From: Candidatus Moduliflexus flocculans
Lineage (GTDB): Bacteria; Moduliflexota; Moduliflexia; Moduliflexales; Moduliflexaceae
DNA: 43,672 bases
Direction: 5' to 3'
Assembly (NCBI GenBank): GCA_000739515.1
Contig: DF820455.1
Location: forward strand, 281,175-324,846
This document shows positions 43,606 to 43,672 of this stretch, piece after piece. The translations under genes and the position numbers were made by a program. The notes under the pieces were generated by a model. It made no database searches, was not told the origin of the DNA, and saw nothing but the letters and a program-made list of their open reading frames with translations. Each line of letters opens with the position of its first letter. The stretch's first letter is position 1.

Positions 43606-43672
43606 ATGGAAACACCTGTCATTGTCGTCTCTACCATTGAAGATCTGCCGCAAGCCCTTCGGATGATCGAAG
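43606..43672 (+). CDS. Start of an ORF truncated by the window edge
   Basis: ATG at 43606 opens a frame of 22 codons to the edge (METPVIVVSTIEDLPQALRM). No ribosome site is seen. Too short to assign. The other nearby ATG (43599) runs into a stop within 14 codons. Confidence 0.4.
   Translation, partial: METPVIVVSTIEDLPQALRMIE

Noticed and set aside
1..43672. tRNA, rRNA, phage integrase, attachment sites, replication origin
   Set aside because: I looked for cloverleaf-like arms, integrase motifs and origin-type repeats and saw none that I could support by eye.

Overview
The window reads as the chromosome of a Gram-negative bacterium of moderate GC. A PBP1C-type peptidoglycan synthase, Sec-exported periplasmic proteins and many large multidomain sensor kinases support this. 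The density of PAS/GAF/kinase proteins, the abundant dispersed palindromes, and the accessory Uma2 and TumE families resemble lineages such as candidate phylum KSB3/Modulibacteria. That placement is inference only; no rRNA or other phylogenetic marker gene is visible.

Layout. From 41257 down to 1 every convincing gene is on the minus strand. In order of transcription: pbpC (38819-41257); a histidine kinase whose ATPase domain is degenerate (36199-38619), overlapping by 4 nt a three-TM GAF kinase (34250-36202); an exported protein made of two fused ribose-binding-protein-like domains (32436-34187); a membrane kinase with a large helical periplasmic domain and HAMP (30189-32375); a PAS-GAF kinase (28125-30119); a 2029-residue Ser/Thr kinase / AAA ATPase / histidine kinase / receiver protein (21867-27956); two hybrid kinases (19754-21682, 16838-19609); a decayed kinase tail (16606-16740); a heterodimeric ABC exporter (14868-16601, 12884-14722); a LacI-type sensor / GAF / SpoIIE phosphatase with an in-frame stop near its end (10365-12857); a hybrid kinase (8315-10240); a tryptophanase-like lyase (6508-7884); an exported DUF1566 protein (5537-6235); and two tandem receiver-PAS-kinase paralogues (3464-5503 and 1-3420, the latter cut by the window edge). 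On the right the plus strand carries a Uma2 endonuclease-like gene, a DUF457 membrane hydrolase, a TumA/TumE-like toxin-antitoxin pair, and the start of another ORF.

How it may work together. There are ten histidine-kinase-family proteins and not one stand-alone or DNA-binding response regulator: every receiver is fused to a kinase. The only other visible signalling outputs are the Ser/Thr kinase module and the PP2C (SpoIIE) phosphatase, so the array may feed protein phosphorylation or an unlinked regulator. The dual sugar-binding protein flanked by two membrane kinases suggests a TorT/TorS- or LuxP/LuxQ-like periplasmic sensing unit.

A second theme is repetitive DNA. At least nine palindromic or inverted-repeat families lie between genes, and four copies sit in frame inside protein-coding genes (pbpC, two histidine kinases and the 2029-residue kinase), adding short extra peptides in surface-loop positions. 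This resembles the behaviour known for Rickettsia palindromic elements.
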